Part shown: positions 1 to 6,966 of the stretch, one piece after another
How the letters are laid out: each line of letters begins with the position of its first letter
How positions within the stretch are numbered: the stretch's first letter is position 1
Source of the DNA: Thermoflexales bacterium
GTDB lineage: Bacteria; Chloroflexota; Anaerolineae; Fen-1058
Assembly (NCBI GenBank): GCA_030834835.1
Contig: JAUQXD010001340.1
Location: forward strand, 1 to 13,682
Length of the DNA stretch: 13,682 nt
Reading direction: 5' to 3'
The notes under the pieces: generated by a model
Told to the model about the DNA's origin: nothing
Database searches by the model: none
The model's input: the letters and a program-made list of their open reading frames with translations, nothing else
Program-made: the position numbers and the translations under genes

Positions 1-2067
1 TATGCATTCCAAATGAGCGGGTTAGTGTTCAACGGGAATGATGGACTGCTCGATTATTCTCGTTTTGGAAACATCCCGCCGTTAGACGAGTCTCATCTTA
101 ACGAGACAATCGGCCTAAATGGCGGAACGGCTATCAATAACTACGGCACACGCTATTTTTGCAAACCACCAATAGGTCTATCACGTTTAATCCCAGTTAC
201 GGTCGCGAATGATCCTATCAACTGGGACTGCCTTTTGTTTGCAGGCGGTACAGATGTGCAGGCAAATATCAACAATGACTATTCAGATACACCTACCAAT
301 ACACTTCCCGTTTATAGTACATTAACTGATTATAACGATTGGTCCAATCTTGTATTTGGTGGTGGCGATATCGGTCCGATCAACGGACTGGCGACTCGTG
401 CGCTGTCGGCTGCTTCAAGCAATCCAACCGAAGAGCTTACTTTCGAAGCAGACAGCCAGTTCTATAGGCCTTACAAAATCGCGATTCACGGCGGCGGTGA
501 TGTGATAGCATCCTTAAATGTCACTAAAACGACGTCTATTACGCTGACCAACCTTGGCGCTTTGACAGCTACTGTTCCAGTCAGTTTCACTCCTGGCATT
601 GGATGGTTCGATCTGTCGGCGGTGCCCATCTCCGTAACATTGGCACCCAGCACCAGCCTGTACATTCCTATCACGCTTACCGTGCCAGTTTCACGGTCTG
701 GAATCATCTCGGATAGTGCGGTCATATCCGCCTCCATCCAAGAGTCCTCACTGCTTGGCGATTCGATAGTTTTGTCTGCGCGCATTGGACCATTGGCGCG
801 ATACGTGGCCGAGCCAGTCAGGGGCAGCAAGCCTCTCACCGTGACCTTTAGCGATGCTTCGGTGGGGAGTATCACTGACTGGCTGTGGAATTTTGGTGAC
901 GGCGTAACTAGCACATTGCCTAGTCCGACGCATGCGTACACGACCACGGGAGCGTATACCGTCACGTTGACTGTTAATGGGCCGGATGGCAGCGACGAGG
1001 AAATCGAGGGGGCTTTGATCCAGGTTTACGAGCCGGCTCATGCCGCCTTCGTGGCTGATCCCATCGGCGGTATGGTCCCACTCGTTGTGACATTTACCAA
1101 CCAGTCTTCCGGCGACTACAGTGCATCGCTGTGGGGTTTTGGTGATGGACTGACCAGCACATTGCCGAGTCCAACGCATACCTATATCACCGGGGAGGCT
1201 TTCACTGTCACACTGACCGTAAGTGGACTGGGAGGAACAGACACATCAACGCGCACGAACTACGTCAGTGCTACCTGGCCCCTTGCCAGCATCATTATCA
1301 TCCCCACTCCGATTACGATAACCGTTGGCGCGACGCAAACGTTCAGTGCCTCCGGCATTGATGCTGGAGGAAACTCCATGACGATCAGTCCAACATGGAG
1401 CGCGGACGTGGGAACGATGACTAACAATATCTTAACTGCACAAACGACACCCGAAACCGGCGGACACGTCACAGCCAATGTGGGCGGCGTGAGCGGAACC
1501 GCCCTCGTCAATATAGTGGCTGGCCCATTGGCAAGCATCGGTGTGACGCCAAGTCCAGTGACAGTAACCGTCGGCATGACTCGCTCTTTCACGGCTATCG
1601 GCGCGGACGCTTTTGGCAATTCTTTGCTCATTAGCCCATCGTGGAGCACCGACGCTGGGGTGATGACAGGCAATGTTTTGACCGCACAGACCATACCGGC
1701 TAACGGCAAATTCGTAACGGCAACTGTTGGCAACATGAACAGCACAGCCGTCGTCAACGTCACGGCCGGGCCGTTGTATCGTTTGACGATCACCCCGACT
1801 AATGTCACACTGGCCGTGCATGCGACTCAGCAGTTCACGGCCAGCGGATTTGATGCTTATAGCAACACCATTCTCGGCCTGTCTCCCGTCTGGCAGGTTA
1901 CACCGATTGACCTAGGTCAGATCGACGCTTCAGGTTTGTTTACGGCAGGAATCAAGGCAGGCGAATATCTTAACGCAGTCGTAGTTGCCTCAGGTGCAAT
2001 CAGTGCGACTGCCAAAGTGGTCGTTTATTGGCCGTATCAAGTGTATCTGCCCGTCGTGCGGCGCTGA
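1..2067 (+). CDS. Secreted PKD/Ig-repeat surface protein, 5' end missing
   Basis: The reading frame is open from the first base (YAFQ precedes the first Met at 13), so the true start and any signal peptide lie upstream. In the 684 residues from Met13, residues about 65-115 resemble the Ca-loop-like segment (INxD...YNDWSNLVF) often seen next to secreted metalloprotease domains. Residues about 150-258 form an Ig-like beta domain. Residues 259-339 and 340-421 are two PKD domains with the signature FGDGxTS...PTHxY...TVTLTV. Residues 423-504, 505-586 and 587-about 670 are three Ig-like (Big-type) repeats. The protein ends YLPVVRR, which resembles the C-terminal tail common on Chloroflexota exported proteins. 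It probably acts outside the cell as an adhesin or as the stalk of an enzyme whose catalytic domain is upstream of the window. No catalytic site is visible here. The domain calls are sound; the overall function is not determined. Confidence 0.85.
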   Translation, partial: YAFQMSGLVFNGNDGLLDYSRFGNIPPLDESHLNETIGLNGGTAINNYGTRYFCKPPIGLSRLIPVTVANDPINWDCLLFAGGTDVQANINNDYSDTPTNTLPVYSTLTDYNDWSNLVFGGGDIGPINGLATRALSAASSNPTEELTFEADSQFYRPYKIAIHGGGDVIASLNVTKTTSITLTNLGALTATVPVSFTPGIGWFDLSAVPISVTLAPSTSLYIPITLTVPVSRSGIISDSAVISASIQESSLLGDSIVLSARIGPLARYVAEPVRGSKPLTVTFSDASVGSITDWLWNFGDGVTSTLPSPTHAYTTTGAYTVTLTVNGPDGSDEEIEGALIQVYEPAHAAFVADPIGGMVPLVVTFTNQSSGDYSASLWGFGDGLTSTLPSPTHTYITGEAFTVTLTVSGLGGTDTSTRTNYVSATWPLASIIIIPTPITITVGATQTFSASGIDAGGNSMTISPTWSADVGTMTNNILTAQTTPETGGHVTANVGGVSGTALVNIVAGPLASIGVTPSPVTVTVGMTRSFTAIGADAFGNSLLISPSWSTDAGVMTGNVLTAQTIPANGKFVTATVGNMNSTAVVNVTAGPLYRLTITPTNVTLAVHATQQFTASGFDAYSNTILGLSPVWQVTPIDLGQIDASGLFTAGIKAGEYLNAVVVASGAISATAKVVVYWPYQVYLPVVRR
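787..1278 (+). repeat. Two tandem PKD domains
   Basis: Two adjacent domains of about 82 residues carry the PKD hallmark FGDGxTSTLPSPTHxY followed by TVTLTV. The DNA encoding STLPSPTH is nearly identical in the two copies (around 909-932 and 1155-1178), while the flanks have diverged. This fits a duplication with local sequence conservation or occasional conversion. Confidence 0.85.
1279..2022 (+). repeat. Three tandem Ig-like repeats in the surface protein
   Basis: The first two units (1279-1524 and 1525-1770) are each exactly 246 bp, or 82 codons. Each starts PLASI or a close variant and ends near NxxAG. The third unit (1771 to about 2022) starts PLYRLTITP and is more diverged. Shared internal marks include VTVG/ITVG, FxAxGxDAxGNS and TWSxDxGxMTxNxLTAQT. 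DNA identity is partial, so these are old protein-level duplications rather than a recent tandem array. Confidence 0.85.
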
Positions 2068-2111
2068 TTTGTTTCGAAGATGCCAGAGAGTGCAGGCGGT
2101 CACGCACAGAT

Positions 2112-2336
2112 ATGGTCAATCCGTACGGTGAAGTGCCGCTGGTGGAATCGCTGCCGAAGCCGGTGATTGAGTTGCCAGTCATTACCTCCGGAGAGGGACG
2201 CGTCGTGGCGGAGGGCAAGGTCGAGTACGGGACGACGGATATGTTCGGGAATCCCCTCCAGACGGATTTGTTTGGGGAGGTGGTGACATCGAAGAGGGGA
2301 AAGAAGAGGGGAGGAAGAAATGACGCTCCAATCTAA
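2112..2336 (+). CDS. Small unrecognised protein or 3' remnant with clamp-like motif
   Basis: This 74-residue reading frame runs from ATG 2112. The frame is open further upstream (a TTG at 2028 lies inside the preceding gene), so it could also be the tail of a larger gene cut at a junction near 2067. Residues 41-45 (TTDMF) and 50-54 (QTDLF) are near-copies. The second resembles the beta sliding-clamp pentapeptide, consensus QLDLF, with QADMF in Pol III alpha as a comparison. The C-terminus is rich in Lys/Arg/Gly (SKRGKKRGG). I do not recognise the family. No good Shine-Dalgarno sequence precedes ATG 2112, which favours a remnant. Its last 17 bases overlap the next gene. Confidence 0.4.
   Translation: MVNPYGEVPLVESLPKPVIELPVITSGEGRVVAEGKVEYGTTDMFGNPLQTDLFGEVVTSKRGKKRGGRNDAPI
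2291..2320 (+). promoter_or_regulatory. 30-nt pure purine tract with strong Shine-Dalgarno
   Basis: Thirty consecutive purines precede and touch the ATG at 2320. They contain a direct repeat of GAAGAGGGGA (2291-2300 and 2303-2312) followed by GAGGAAGAA. The GGAGG at 2310-2314 lies 5 nt before the start codon and decides the start of the 2320 gene. On the coding side the tract encodes the basic tail of the preceding reading frame. Confidence 0.7.
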
Positions 2337-2757
2337 TGAACAAGCAGGCCTTGACCAACTCGTTCAAAAATTGCAGGACCTACAATCAGTTGTGAATCGG
2401 CAGTTGCCAACCAGCACGCCAGTTGATTGGCCGGCATGGTGTGCTTTTCTTGCTGACATGAAAAATGCGACAGGAAACCTCCGCAATGAAGCGAGCTTCG
2501 TCGCAACGATGCTGGCCAAGCAGTATATCACAGCCAAGCATAGCGCACTTAATGACTTCGATGCCGAAACCAAATCTCAAAACGCTCCCGGCTTAGATAT
2601 CGATGTACATACCAGTGACAGTAAGCGCATTGTCGCTGAAGTTAAAACGATGAAGCCGAACGGGCCGAATGATTTTGGTGCCAATCAATCCGGTCAGGTT
2701 ATAAAGGATCTGACCAGGCTGGAAGCTACGCCAGCCGATTACAGGTATTTTTCGTGA
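2320..2757 (+). CDS. PD-(D/E)XK nuclease-like protein, C-terminus lost by frameshift
   Basis: The 145-residue product starts with a probable coiled or helical region (residues 5-30). From residue 90 it carries a restriction-endonuclease-fold core: GLDIDV with D93 and D95, then VAEVKT with E107 and K109, then a glutamine-containing helix (FGANQSGQVIKDLTRL). The spacing D-x(11-13)-ExK fits the PD-(D/E)XK superfamily. The frame stops at TGA 2755-2757 in the middle of a predicted beta strand (YRYFS). The natural continuation (FFVTSKRAMQIV...) is present in the -1 frame up to 2840, so the gene is broken by one missing T in the run 2748-2752, or this is a sequencing error. It is the first gene of a compact + strand cluster with an ATPase and a giant helicase. 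The nuclease fold is probable; the substrate is unknown. Confidence 0.75.
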   Translation: MTLQSNEQAGLDQLVQKLQDLQSVVNRQLPTSTPVDWPAWCAFLADMKNATGNLRNEASFVATMLAKQYITAKHSALNDFDAETKSQNAPGLDIDVHTSDSKRIVAEVKTMKPNGPNDFGANQSGQVIKDLTRLEATPADYRYFS

Positions 2758-2840
2758 CGAGCAAACGGGCCATGCAAATTGTTACCGCAAGACAGAAGTA
2801 CAAACAGTACTTAGGCGGCATTGAGGTCGTGTTACTGTAG
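2751..2840 (+). pseudogene. Out-of-frame C-terminal end of the nuclease-like gene
   Basis: Read in the -1 frame from TTC 2751, this stretch gives 29 codons (FVTSKRAMQIVTARQKYKQY and then LGGIEVVLL) before TAG 2838-2840. It completes the core of the upstream nuclease: a hydrophobic strand, a helix, and a final strand ending in VVLL, as is usual at the end of such domains. The repaired protein would be about 173 residues and would end 9 bases before the next gene, which fits normal operon spacing better than the 92-base gap left by the early stop. Confidence 0.8.
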
Positions 2841-2849
2841 GAATCGATT

Positions 2850-4055
2850 ATGCCAGTGGCGAGGCCGCTCATGTCAATCATTCCCGATCCATTTCAGGCG
2901 AAGGTTAAACTCACTGTGCGCGTGAAAGATGGTCTGTTGGAGTTGCTTGCCGGCGTGCCATTTCCGACCTTGCATGAAGGTTCGCTGGGTGATTTGACGG
3001 TCCTTGCTTCGGCCTTTGGGAAGGATCCGATCGTCGCCTGGTTGCGCTATGATGGTGAGATTGGAGTCTTGCCCGAAGGCGAAAAACTTTTGGTGGGCAT
3101 TAACCCAAAGGATACGCCTGGAGAACTGACCGGTAAGCATTTCCCGTTGAAGGATGCACAGAGAAGTGCAGTAGACAATCCGCCCTGGATGCATTACGTT
3201 GAAGTCGTTCTTAAAGAATCGCTTGTCCTTTTGCTACACGGTACAGATAAGCCAACCCTGGCGGACTGTCAGTGCGTAATTCCAGCGCTTGAGCAAGAGG
3301 CAGAGAGTGTCAACCAGGCATACTCACTGGTGTCAATCGCTTTTGAGCCTACGCGCCGAGCACATACGGGCAACGTGTTTGAGCGGGTGTTCAACAAGAA
3401 CGAAAACGGCTTCTGGGTGCCGCTTGATCACTTGCGCGATGACCTTGAGAGGCTGCTTGAACGACGAACACGCTTTGCCTGGCTATATCGCGCTGTGGCG
3501 ATTGAAGCCAATGTATATCCCGGCTTACCTGACATGCAATTGAGGTTATTTGAAGAATCTGACAACCGAGCGCCTACCCTTATCGACTTTCTTCGTCGAT
3601 ACCCCAAACAAGTTGTCGCGGCGTTCAATAGATGCTGCGAAAAGATCGCTGGAATTCCCAAACCGCCGATCACTCTTACTTCATATGACTGGCTTGGCTG
3701 GGAGCAACTCACAATGGTCGCTGCCCAGCTGTCTGCTGAACGGCGCCAGTTGATTTCAGCGGACGGATTAGCAGACTGGGTGGGGCAATCTCTGCTAAAC
3801 ATCTATCGATTGTTAGATAGCGAAGACATCTTCGCTGATGATGATATTCGTCGTATGATGGGTTGGGCCACAGACATGCTGGAATCCATTTGGCAGTCGT
3901 GTGGGAAGTCCGGATTGCGTGCGCGATTAATAAGCATCTTTGAGCAGCTCAACGTGAATCAGCGCTCTCAGTTACTTCAATATGCGCGCTGCTTGAACGA
4001 GTCGAGACCACAGGACGATCGTGAAGTAGTTCGGCCTAACGGAGATAGCAGATGA
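2850..4055 (+). CDS. Unrecognised 401-residue protein of the defence-like cluster
   Basis: I do not recognise this family. Residues about 10-130 look beta-rich, with alternating hydrophobic strands (VKLTVRVKDGLLELLAG, IVAWLRYDGEIGVL, VEVVLKESLVLLLHG). Residues about 140-385 look mainly helical, with charged amphipathic segments such as PLDHLRDDLERLLERR. No P-loop, nuclease, methylase or membrane signature is visible. The ATG at 2850 has AGGA at 2839-2842, 7 nt upstream. A second ATG at 2871, with GAGG just before it, is a possible alternative start. The stop overlaps the start of the ATPase gene by 4 bases (ATGA), so the two proteins are probably translationally coupled and may act together, for example as an adaptor or sensor partner of the ATPase. 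That role is inferred from position only. Confidence 0.85.
   Translation: MPVARPLMSIIPDPFQAKVKLTVRVKDGLLELLAGVPFPTLHEGSLGDLTVLASAFGKDPIVAWLRYDGEIGVLPEGEKLLVGINPKDTPGELTGKHFPLKDAQRSAVDNPPWMHYVEVVLKESLVLLLHGTDKPTLADCQCVIPALEQEAESVNQAYSLVSIAFEPTRRAHTGNVFERVFNKNENGFWVPLDHLRDDLERLLERRTRFAWLYRAVAIEANVYPGLPDMQLRLFEESDNRAPTLIDFLRRYPKQVVAAFNRCCEKIAGIPKPPITLTSYDWLGWEQLTMVAAQLSAERRQLISADGLADWVGQSLLNIYRLLDSEDIFADDDIRRMMGWATDMLESIWQSCGKSGLRARLISIFEQLNVNQRSQLLQYARCLNESRPQDDREVVRPNGDSR
4041..4045 (+). promoter_or_regulatory. Shine-Dalgarno of the STAND ATPase gene
   Basis: GGAGA lies 6 nt before ATG 4052, inside the end of the 401-residue gene. Together with the ATGA overlap it supports the chosen start and translational coupling of the two genes. 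Confidence 0.6.
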
Positions 4056-6901
4056 CCGTCGAAGTATATTTGGGCAAGAAGTTTGAGCATAGTCATGAAC
4101 GCCGGGCGCTGGCCTGGTTTCTCAAAGACATGCTGGCCGGTTTCGGCGATGGCGACACACTGTATCAGGTCATCGTCGAAACAAAGGTCGACTCGGCCGA
4201 CATCGATCTGCTACTCATCAGCCCAACTGCCATCATTCTTGTCGAGTTCAAAGCGTTCGTCCACGCTGAAGAAAGTGAGGCGCAGCAGATTCACGTCGTT
4301 GGCAAACTGAATGATTCCTGGCAGTATGTTCTCCCGAACGGCCGCGAATACACCATCGGCGATCCGGCAAAGCACAGGAACCCATATCGGCAATCGAGCG
4401 GCATGCGCTACGACCTGGCCAACTGGCTGTCAGTCAACAGCCAGTCGATTCTGGGGCGAGCCTGGACAAAAGAAGACGCCCTGGAGCACCTCTGCGCCTG
4501 GGTCGTCGTCTTGCCCGGCTTTGACGGCAATACTTCCGACATTGCGTTGCCGCTTGATGAGCTGAAATTGCATCGCACACCGAGCCGCTGGTTTCAGATC
4601 TTGCCCATCGCACGCCTGGCTGCAGAGTTCGATTGCGCGCCGGACACCGGCCTCCAGTTGACGGATGCGCAGCGAGGACAATTGATCAGCCAGCTGGGCG
4701 TGGCTCGCTGCGACAACCTTCAGGAACTCGTGCCCGGTTATGCGGCGCCTGCACCGCTGTTCAGCAAGCCACCGGAACTTGAAACACTCATTGATCGCGA
4801 AGCACAACGTGACGCGCTACTGAATGCACTGACTAACCCCGCTCAGTCCATAATCGTCATTCAAGGTCTGGCCGGCGTTGGCCGGACGGCTGTCGCAGCC
4901 TGGCTGGTTGCCGAAGCCAACCGGCGCAACTACCGCACTCGCTGGATTGACTGTCGTGATCGCTCTAATCTTACGCTCGATGCCCTCCTCGTAGCCATCT
5001 CGGCTGAAATCGCCGATCTCAAACGCACACTCATTCGCAATCCCGATCAACCGTTGCCTGATCGGCTGGATGCGGCGCTTGAATTTCTAGCAGCGAGGCC
5101 GACATTGCTCGTCTTCGACGATTACCATCTGTTGAATCATCGCGCCGCGGTCGATCAATTCGTCGAACGCGCCACGCGCTATCATGGCGGGTTGTGCATC
5201 GTGCTGACCTCGCGCGAACGGCTGGCCGATGTGCCGTGGTCGGCTGGCGCCGTGTGCGAGCTCGAACTGGATAACTTGTCGCTGGACGCCTTTCGCGACT
5301 TCGTCAACATTCCCGCGCACCATGTCGATCTGAGCGCCGACGATCTCCAGATCGTGTGGCAACGTTTATCCGGCAATCCGCAAGCATTTCTATTGTCTCG
5401 CTCAATGGTTCGGCGCATGAGGCTATTGGGCCAACTCGCACAACTGCCTATCGTTGATTCGGAGGAGCAAGCCAAATCGTTGCTGAGCAACGTCAGCCCT
5501 GAAGCACAGACATTGGCTCAACGCTTATCGGTGCTGCGCACGCGCTTCACATTCGAGACGGTCGCCGCGCTTTCTCAGACGTCGCCCGAGCATGCCAGTG
5601 AATGGTTCCTGGAACTGGTTGACAACTACTGGCTGCAGCCGCAGTCAGCCCAGGAATTTGTCATGATCGAGGTTATCCGCACGGCCTTGCACAGCCGCAT
5701 GACCGATAAAGCTCGCAAAGAAGCGCATCTCAAGGCCGGCGAACATTATCTTACACTGGCGGATAATGCCGCAGCCGAGCAGCCGAAGACCGAGTATCTG
5801 ATCGAAGCGCTTTATCACGTACAGGCAGGCGGTCCACGCAAGCAATTGGTGAAGCGCGCCGACGAGCTTACTGAGTTGCTGGCCAGGGCTGGCGATCGCG
5901 AGCAAGCGTGCGCCATTGCGCAGGTAGCGCTGGCGGTAGCCAGGGAAGAGACCGATTTAGAAAAGCTATGCTACTGGCTCATCAAAACCAGCCGCTTGGA
6001 ATTGGATATGGATCACCGCACGTCGGCCGGACAACTGCTTGATGAAGCTGCGGCCTGTTTGCCTGCCTCAACCAGAAAACTGTCCGCCGACCGTGCTCAG
6101 TCGTGGCAGCAGCTGACCGCGCAGACAGCCCACATGCGCGGCCGTCTGGCCTATCGACAGCGTGACTACAAACAGGCGCAAGCACAATTCACGCAAGGTT
6201 TGCATTTGGCGCAGGACTGCGGTGATGATGTGACGGTTGCCACGTGTTTCACGTTGCTGGGCAGCATTGCCCGGCGGCGCGGCGATTTGGACGAAGCGGC
6301 GCTGCTGGGCAATGAGGCGCTGACCATCGCCCGGCAACTCTCGGATCAGAAATTGATTGCCGATAACCTGGGCCACATCGGTCTGGCCGAGCGTTCACGC
6401 ACACACTATGACAATGCCAAATGGTTGTTCGGCCGGGCATATGAAATAGCCGCGTCAATTAACGATGCCCCGGCGGCCGAGATCTTGTTAGGACACCTGG
6501 GGCGCACCACCATGCTGGCCGGCGACAACGAGGAAGCCGAGCGCATTTTTCGCCGAGCGTTGCGTATGGCGCAGGAACTCCACAGTTCCATGGGCATCCG
6601 CGTTCAAATGTCGAATCTGGCCGAGGTGCTGATCCGGCAGGCCCGCTACATCGAGGCCGAACCCATTGTCATCGAATCGGAACGCCGCAACAACGCAGCG
6701 AACGACCAGATTGGTCTTGCCTGGAATCTAAAACACCGTGGCCAAATAGCGAAGGCACGCGGGCAAATCGACCATGGCAACGATCTGATCAATCAAGGTC
6801 TTGAACGACTGCTCAAACTCGACGACAAAGAGTATGTGGCCGAATTTGAATTCGCTCTGCGGCAGGAATTTCAGTTACCGCTTGGCTTCGATCAAATTTG
6901 A
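4052..6901 (+). CDS. NERD-nuclease / STAND ATPase / TPR protein
   Basis: This 949-residue protein has three parts. Residues about 5-110 form a NERD-type PD-(D/E)XK domain with D50/D52, then E65-F66-K67 (ADIDLLLISP...VEFKAF). Residues about 245-480 form a STAND/NB-ARC-like ATPase: the P-loop is G272-LAGVG-R278-T279, Walker B is VFDD (D356-D357), and a sensor-like LTSRE follows. A winged-helix-like segment lies around 485-550. Residues about 560-930 are helical TPR-like repeats (for example GDLDEAALLGNEALTIARQL). The invariant Walker A lysine is arginine (CGG, 4883-4885), which may weaken or abolish ATP hydrolysis. The architecture of N-terminal nuclease effector, switch ATPase and C-terminal repeat sensor matches antiviral STAND proteins (Avs-like logic) in general form. 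GGAGA at 4041-4045 supports the start. It overlaps the 401-residue gene by 4 bases and is followed 65 bases later by the helicase gene. Confidence 0.88.
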   Translation: MTVEVYLGKKFEHSHERRALAWFLKDMLAGFGDGDTLYQVIVETKVDSADIDLLLISPTAIILVEFKAFVHAEESEAQQIHVVGKLNDSWQYVLPNGREYTIGDPAKHRNPYRQSSGMRYDLANWLSVNSQSILGRAWTKEDALEHLCAWVVVLPGFDGNTSDIALPLDELKLHRTPSRWFQILPIARLAAEFDCAPDTGLQLTDAQRGQLISQLGVARCDNLQELVPGYAAPAPLFSKPPELETLIDREAQRDALLNALTNPAQSIIVIQGLAGVGRTAVAAWLVAEANRRNYRTRWIDCRDRSNLTLDALLVAISAEIADLKRTLIRNPDQPLPDRLDAALEFLAARPTLLVFDDYHLLNHRAAVDQFVERATRYHGGLCIVLTSRERLADVPWSAGAVCELELDNLSLDAFRDFVNIPAHHVDLSADDLQIVWQRLSGNPQAFLLSRSMVRRMRLLGQLAQLPIVDSEEQAKSLLSNVSPEAQTLAQRLSVLRTRFTFETVAALSQTSPEHASEWFLELVDNYWLQPQSAQEFVMIEVIRTALHSRMTDKARKEAHLKAGEHYLTLADNAAAEQPKTEYLIEALYHVQAGGPRKQLVKRADELTELLARAGDREQACAIAQVALAVAREETDLEKLCYWLIKTSRLELDMDHRTSAGQLLDEAAACLPASTRKLSADRAQSWQQLTAQTAHMRGRLAYRQRDYKQAQAQFTQGLHLAQDCGDDVTVATCFTLLGSIARRRGDLDEAALLGNEALTIARQLSDQKLIADNLGHIGLAERSRTHYDNAKWLFGRAYEIAASINDAPAAEILLGHLGRTTMLAGDNEEAERIFRRALRMAQELHSSMGIRVQMSNLAEVLIRQARYIEAEPIVIESERRNNAANDQIGLAWNLKHRGQIAKARGQIDHGNDLINQGLERLLKLDDKEYVAEFEFALRQEFQLPLGFDQI

Positions 6902-6931
6902 TTGGCCGACCTAAAGAAGATCGGTTACTAT

Positions 6932-6952
6932 GAAACGAACCTTATTCGCTTC
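6932..6952 (+). promoter_or_regulatory. Imperfect inverted repeat before the helicase ribosome site
   Basis: GAAACGAA (6932-6939) and TTCGCTTC (6945-6952) can pair with one mismatch around a 5-nt loop. The hairpin ends 4 bases before the Shine-Dalgarno GAGG (6956-6959) of the helicase gene, whose ATG is 7 nt further on. No T run follows, so it is not a typical intrinsic terminator. It could tune helicase translation or mRNA stability, or be chance. Confidence 0.3.
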
Positions 6953-6966
6953 TTCGAGGCTATTAC

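Noticed and set aside
1260..1808. 182-codon hydrophobic open frame on the - strand
   Set aside because: It is the antisense of the Ig-like repeats. Its hydrophobic repeats mirror the Thr/Val-rich coding repeats and there is no independent ribosome site.
2746..2757. Programmed -1 frameshift site
   Set aside because: The in-frame heptamer T TTT TCG does not match X XXY YYZ, and I saw no strong downstream structure, so mutation or sequencing error is more likely.
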